Shown here: positions 4,205 to 5,508 of the stretch, piece after piece
Layout: each line of letters opens with the position of its first letter
How positions within the stretch are numbered: the stretch's first letter is position 1
Source: Candidatus Latescibacterota bacterium
GTDB taxonomy: Bacteria; Latescibacterota; UBA2968; GCA-2709665
NCBI GenBank assembly: GCA_012271065.1
Contig: JAAXHE010000320.1
Coordinates: forward strand, 1-5,508
Reading direction: 5' to 3'
Length of the DNA stretch: 5,508 nucleotides
Program-made: the position numbers and the translations under genes
Notes under the pieces: generated by a model
What the model was told of the DNA's origin: nothing
The model's input: only the letters and a program-made list of their open reading frames with translations
Database searches by the model: none

Positions 4205-5508
4205 ATGAATATTCGTTGTGCCCGTTTTCTGATCCTGGCCGCCGGAGTCGGCGCCCTCGCGCTGCCCGCGGCGGGCCAGCAGCTCGAGGAAATCGTCGTC
4301 ACCGCGACCAAGCGGGAGGAATCCTTGCAGGAAGTGCCGCTGGCCATCACGACGGTGGACGGCGTCCTGCTGACGGACTACTCCATCAGCAACTTCTATG
4401 ACATGAACATCCCGGGGGTCAACATCGCCCAGGGCGGCATGAACGACAACGCCTTCATCCGCGGCGTCGGCCAATCCAGCGGCAACTTCGGCTTCGAGAA
4501 CTCGGCGCCGTTCTACATCGACGGCGTCTACTGGGGCCGCGCGCGCGGCACGCGCATTGCCTACCTGGATGTCGAGCGGCTCGAGGTGCTCAAGGGCCCG
4601 CAGCCGACGTATCTCGGCAAGAATGCCACGGCCGGCGCCATCAATGTCACTTCCCGCCGCCCCGGCGACCAGTTCGAAGGCCACATCGATCTCTACCAGG
4701 AATTCGAACACGACGAAACCGTGCTCACGGCCGCCGTGGGAGGGCCCCTCAGCGACACCTTCGGCGTCCGCGCCGCCGCCAAGGTCCGCCGCCTGGACGG
4801 CTGGGTCAACAACATAGCCAACGGACGCAAGGAACCGACCCAGGAAGATGAACTGGCCCGGATCAGCGCCGTCTGGAACCCCGCCGACAACGTGGAAGTG
4901 TATGCAAAGCTCGAAACCATGAACGTCTTCTGGGAGGGCCGCAATACCCAGACTGTCAACTGCTCGCCGGCATGGGAGGCGGTGATCGACCCGAATCTCG
5001 AAGACTGCATCTTCAATGAAACCCGGTCGAGCTGGGCCGATCCGGCGAACCATCCGGACAATTTCTTCATCCGCGTGGGCGAACTGTTCGTCACCGCGGG
5101 CGACAACAATTTCTACGATTTCGAGATGACCTCGACGATGCTCGGCATCGACTGGGATCTCGATGCCTTCACGGTGAACTCGATCACTGCCTATTACGAC
5201 TTCACCAACATGTTTTTCGCGGATCCGTCCCACAGCGAAACCGACTTCGGCGTTGCGAACTTCGTCGAGGAGTACGACCAGTTCAGCCAGGAATTGCGCT
5301 TCACGTCGAATGCCGACGGGCCCCTGAGCTGGCTCGCGGGCGTGTACATGGATTCGAACAACAACATCAACCATACCCGGAACTCTATATTTCCGAATGG
5401 CCCCATGGCCATGCTCGTCATCAGGGACAACGACGAGGACGGCGACTCCTGGGCGGCGTTCGGCGAGGTCGAGTTTCAGGCTGGCGATTCCGTCAACCTG
5501 AAGCTGGC
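4205..5508 (+). CDS. TonB-dependent outer-membrane receptor 2 (3' end outside window)
   Basis: This frame has 434 codons from ATG 4205 and is still open at the window edge. It encodes the signal peptide, plug and first barrel strands of a TonB-dependent importer. The start MNIRCARF leads into a hydrophobic stretch and probable cleavage around A23-G24-Q25. The TonB box-like EEIVVTA is at 28-34. The plug contains 'FIRGVG' and ends with KGPQPTYLGKNATAGAIN (130-147), a variant of the usual RGP-G-L-GRN-T-GGAIN seen in receptor 1. Cys253 and Cys268 could form a loop disulfide; Cys5 lies in the signal peptide. GGGGAG (4191-4196) sits 8 nt before the ATG, with a second AGGAG at 4180-4184. Outside the TonB box and plug motifs it is not close to receptor 1, so the pair is not a recent tandem duplication, yet both share one operator arrangement. 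The substrate is unknown. The long antisense frame opposite this gene is a shadow. Confidence 0.93.
   Translation, partial: MNIRCARFLILAAGVGALALPAAGQQLEEIVVTATKREESLQEVPLAITTVDGVLLTDYSISNFYDMNIPGVNIAQGGMNDNAFIRGVGQSSGNFGFENSAPFYIDGVYWGRARGTRIAYLDVERLEVLKGPQPTYLGKNATAGAINVTSRRPGDQFEGHIDLYQEFEHDETVLTAAVGGPLSDTFGVRAAAKVRRLDGWVNNIANGRKEPTQEDELARISAVWNPADNVEVYAKLETMNVFWEGRNTQTVNCSPAWEAVIDPNLEDCIFNETRSSWADPANHPDNFFIRVGELFVTAGDNNFYDFEMTSTMLGIDWDLDAFTVNSITAYYDFTNMFFADPSHSETDFGVANFVEEYDQFSQELRFTSNADGPLSWLAGVYMDSNNNINHTRNSIFPNGPMAMLVIRDNDEDGDSWAAFGEVEFQAGDSVNLKL

Noticed and set aside
4139..5374. 411-codon open frame on the minus strand opposite receptor 2
   Set aside because: It is the shadow of a GC-rich coding strand. 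The plus frame has a signal peptide, TonB box and plug signatures, while the antisense product is low-complexity and rich in V, A, E, D and R, with no recognisable domain.
1..5508. CRISPR array, tRNA or rRNA gene, insertion-sequence ends
   Set aside because: I saw no regularly spaced repeats, cloverleaf-like segments, transposase-like frames or flanking terminal repeats.

Overview
The window looks like an accessory, nutrient-uptake region of a GC-rich Gram-negative bacterium. It carries two TonB-dependent outer-membrane receptors of the 'EEIVVTA' type, with Ala-rich signal peptides and a terminal Phe. Such receptors are abundant in marine and soil Gammaproteobacteria and in sphingomonad-like Alphaproteobacteria. 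I cannot fix the genus, and the lineage is an inference.

Layout, left to right. (1) Bases 2-232 (+) are the C-terminal end of a protein that resembles the HipA kinase/toxin family; its 5' part lies outside the window. (2) Bases 227-390 are the control region of the first receptor. They hold a distal operator-like site overlapping the upstream stop codon, a sigma70-type promoter, and a perfect 11-bp palindrome on the -10. (3) Bases 391-2871 (+) encode a complete 826-aa TonB-dependent receptor, followed by a textbook intrinsic terminator (2901-2927). (4) Bases 2968-3669 (+) are an N-terminal fragment of an arylsulfotransferase-like (ASST) beta-propeller protein that stops well before the catalytic half; I read it as a pseudogene. 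(5) A perfect 11-bp hairpin (3739-3773) lies between this fragment and a convergent small gene. (6) Bases 3788-3916 (-) are a 42-codon ORF with a strong Shine-Dalgarno and an apparent signal peptide. (7) Bases 3917-4204 are a divergent control region with a structured GC-rich half and an AT-rich half that repeats the operator/promoter arrangement of receptor 1. (8) Bases 4205-5508 (+) are the first 434 codons of a second TonB-dependent receptor, cut by the window end.

The main finding is that both receptor genes share one control architecture. TTGTAGTACAA sits over a TACAAA -10 box, 17 bp from a TTGxxA -35. A second, imperfect site (TGTAGAACAA) lies 63 bp upstream (receptor 1) or 52 bp upstream (receptor 2), both close to whole numbers of helical turns. 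The palindrome fits the published consensus of FadR-subfamily GntR repressors (t.GTa.tAC.a). The simplest model is a small regulon in which one metabolite-sensing repressor, encoded elsewhere, controls two different outer-membrane importers, perhaps by DNA looping. The small exported peptide lies divergent to receptor 2 and may belong to the same unit. No substrate can be named from the sequence; the ASST remnant only hints at past sulfate-ester or sulfated-phenol chemistry.
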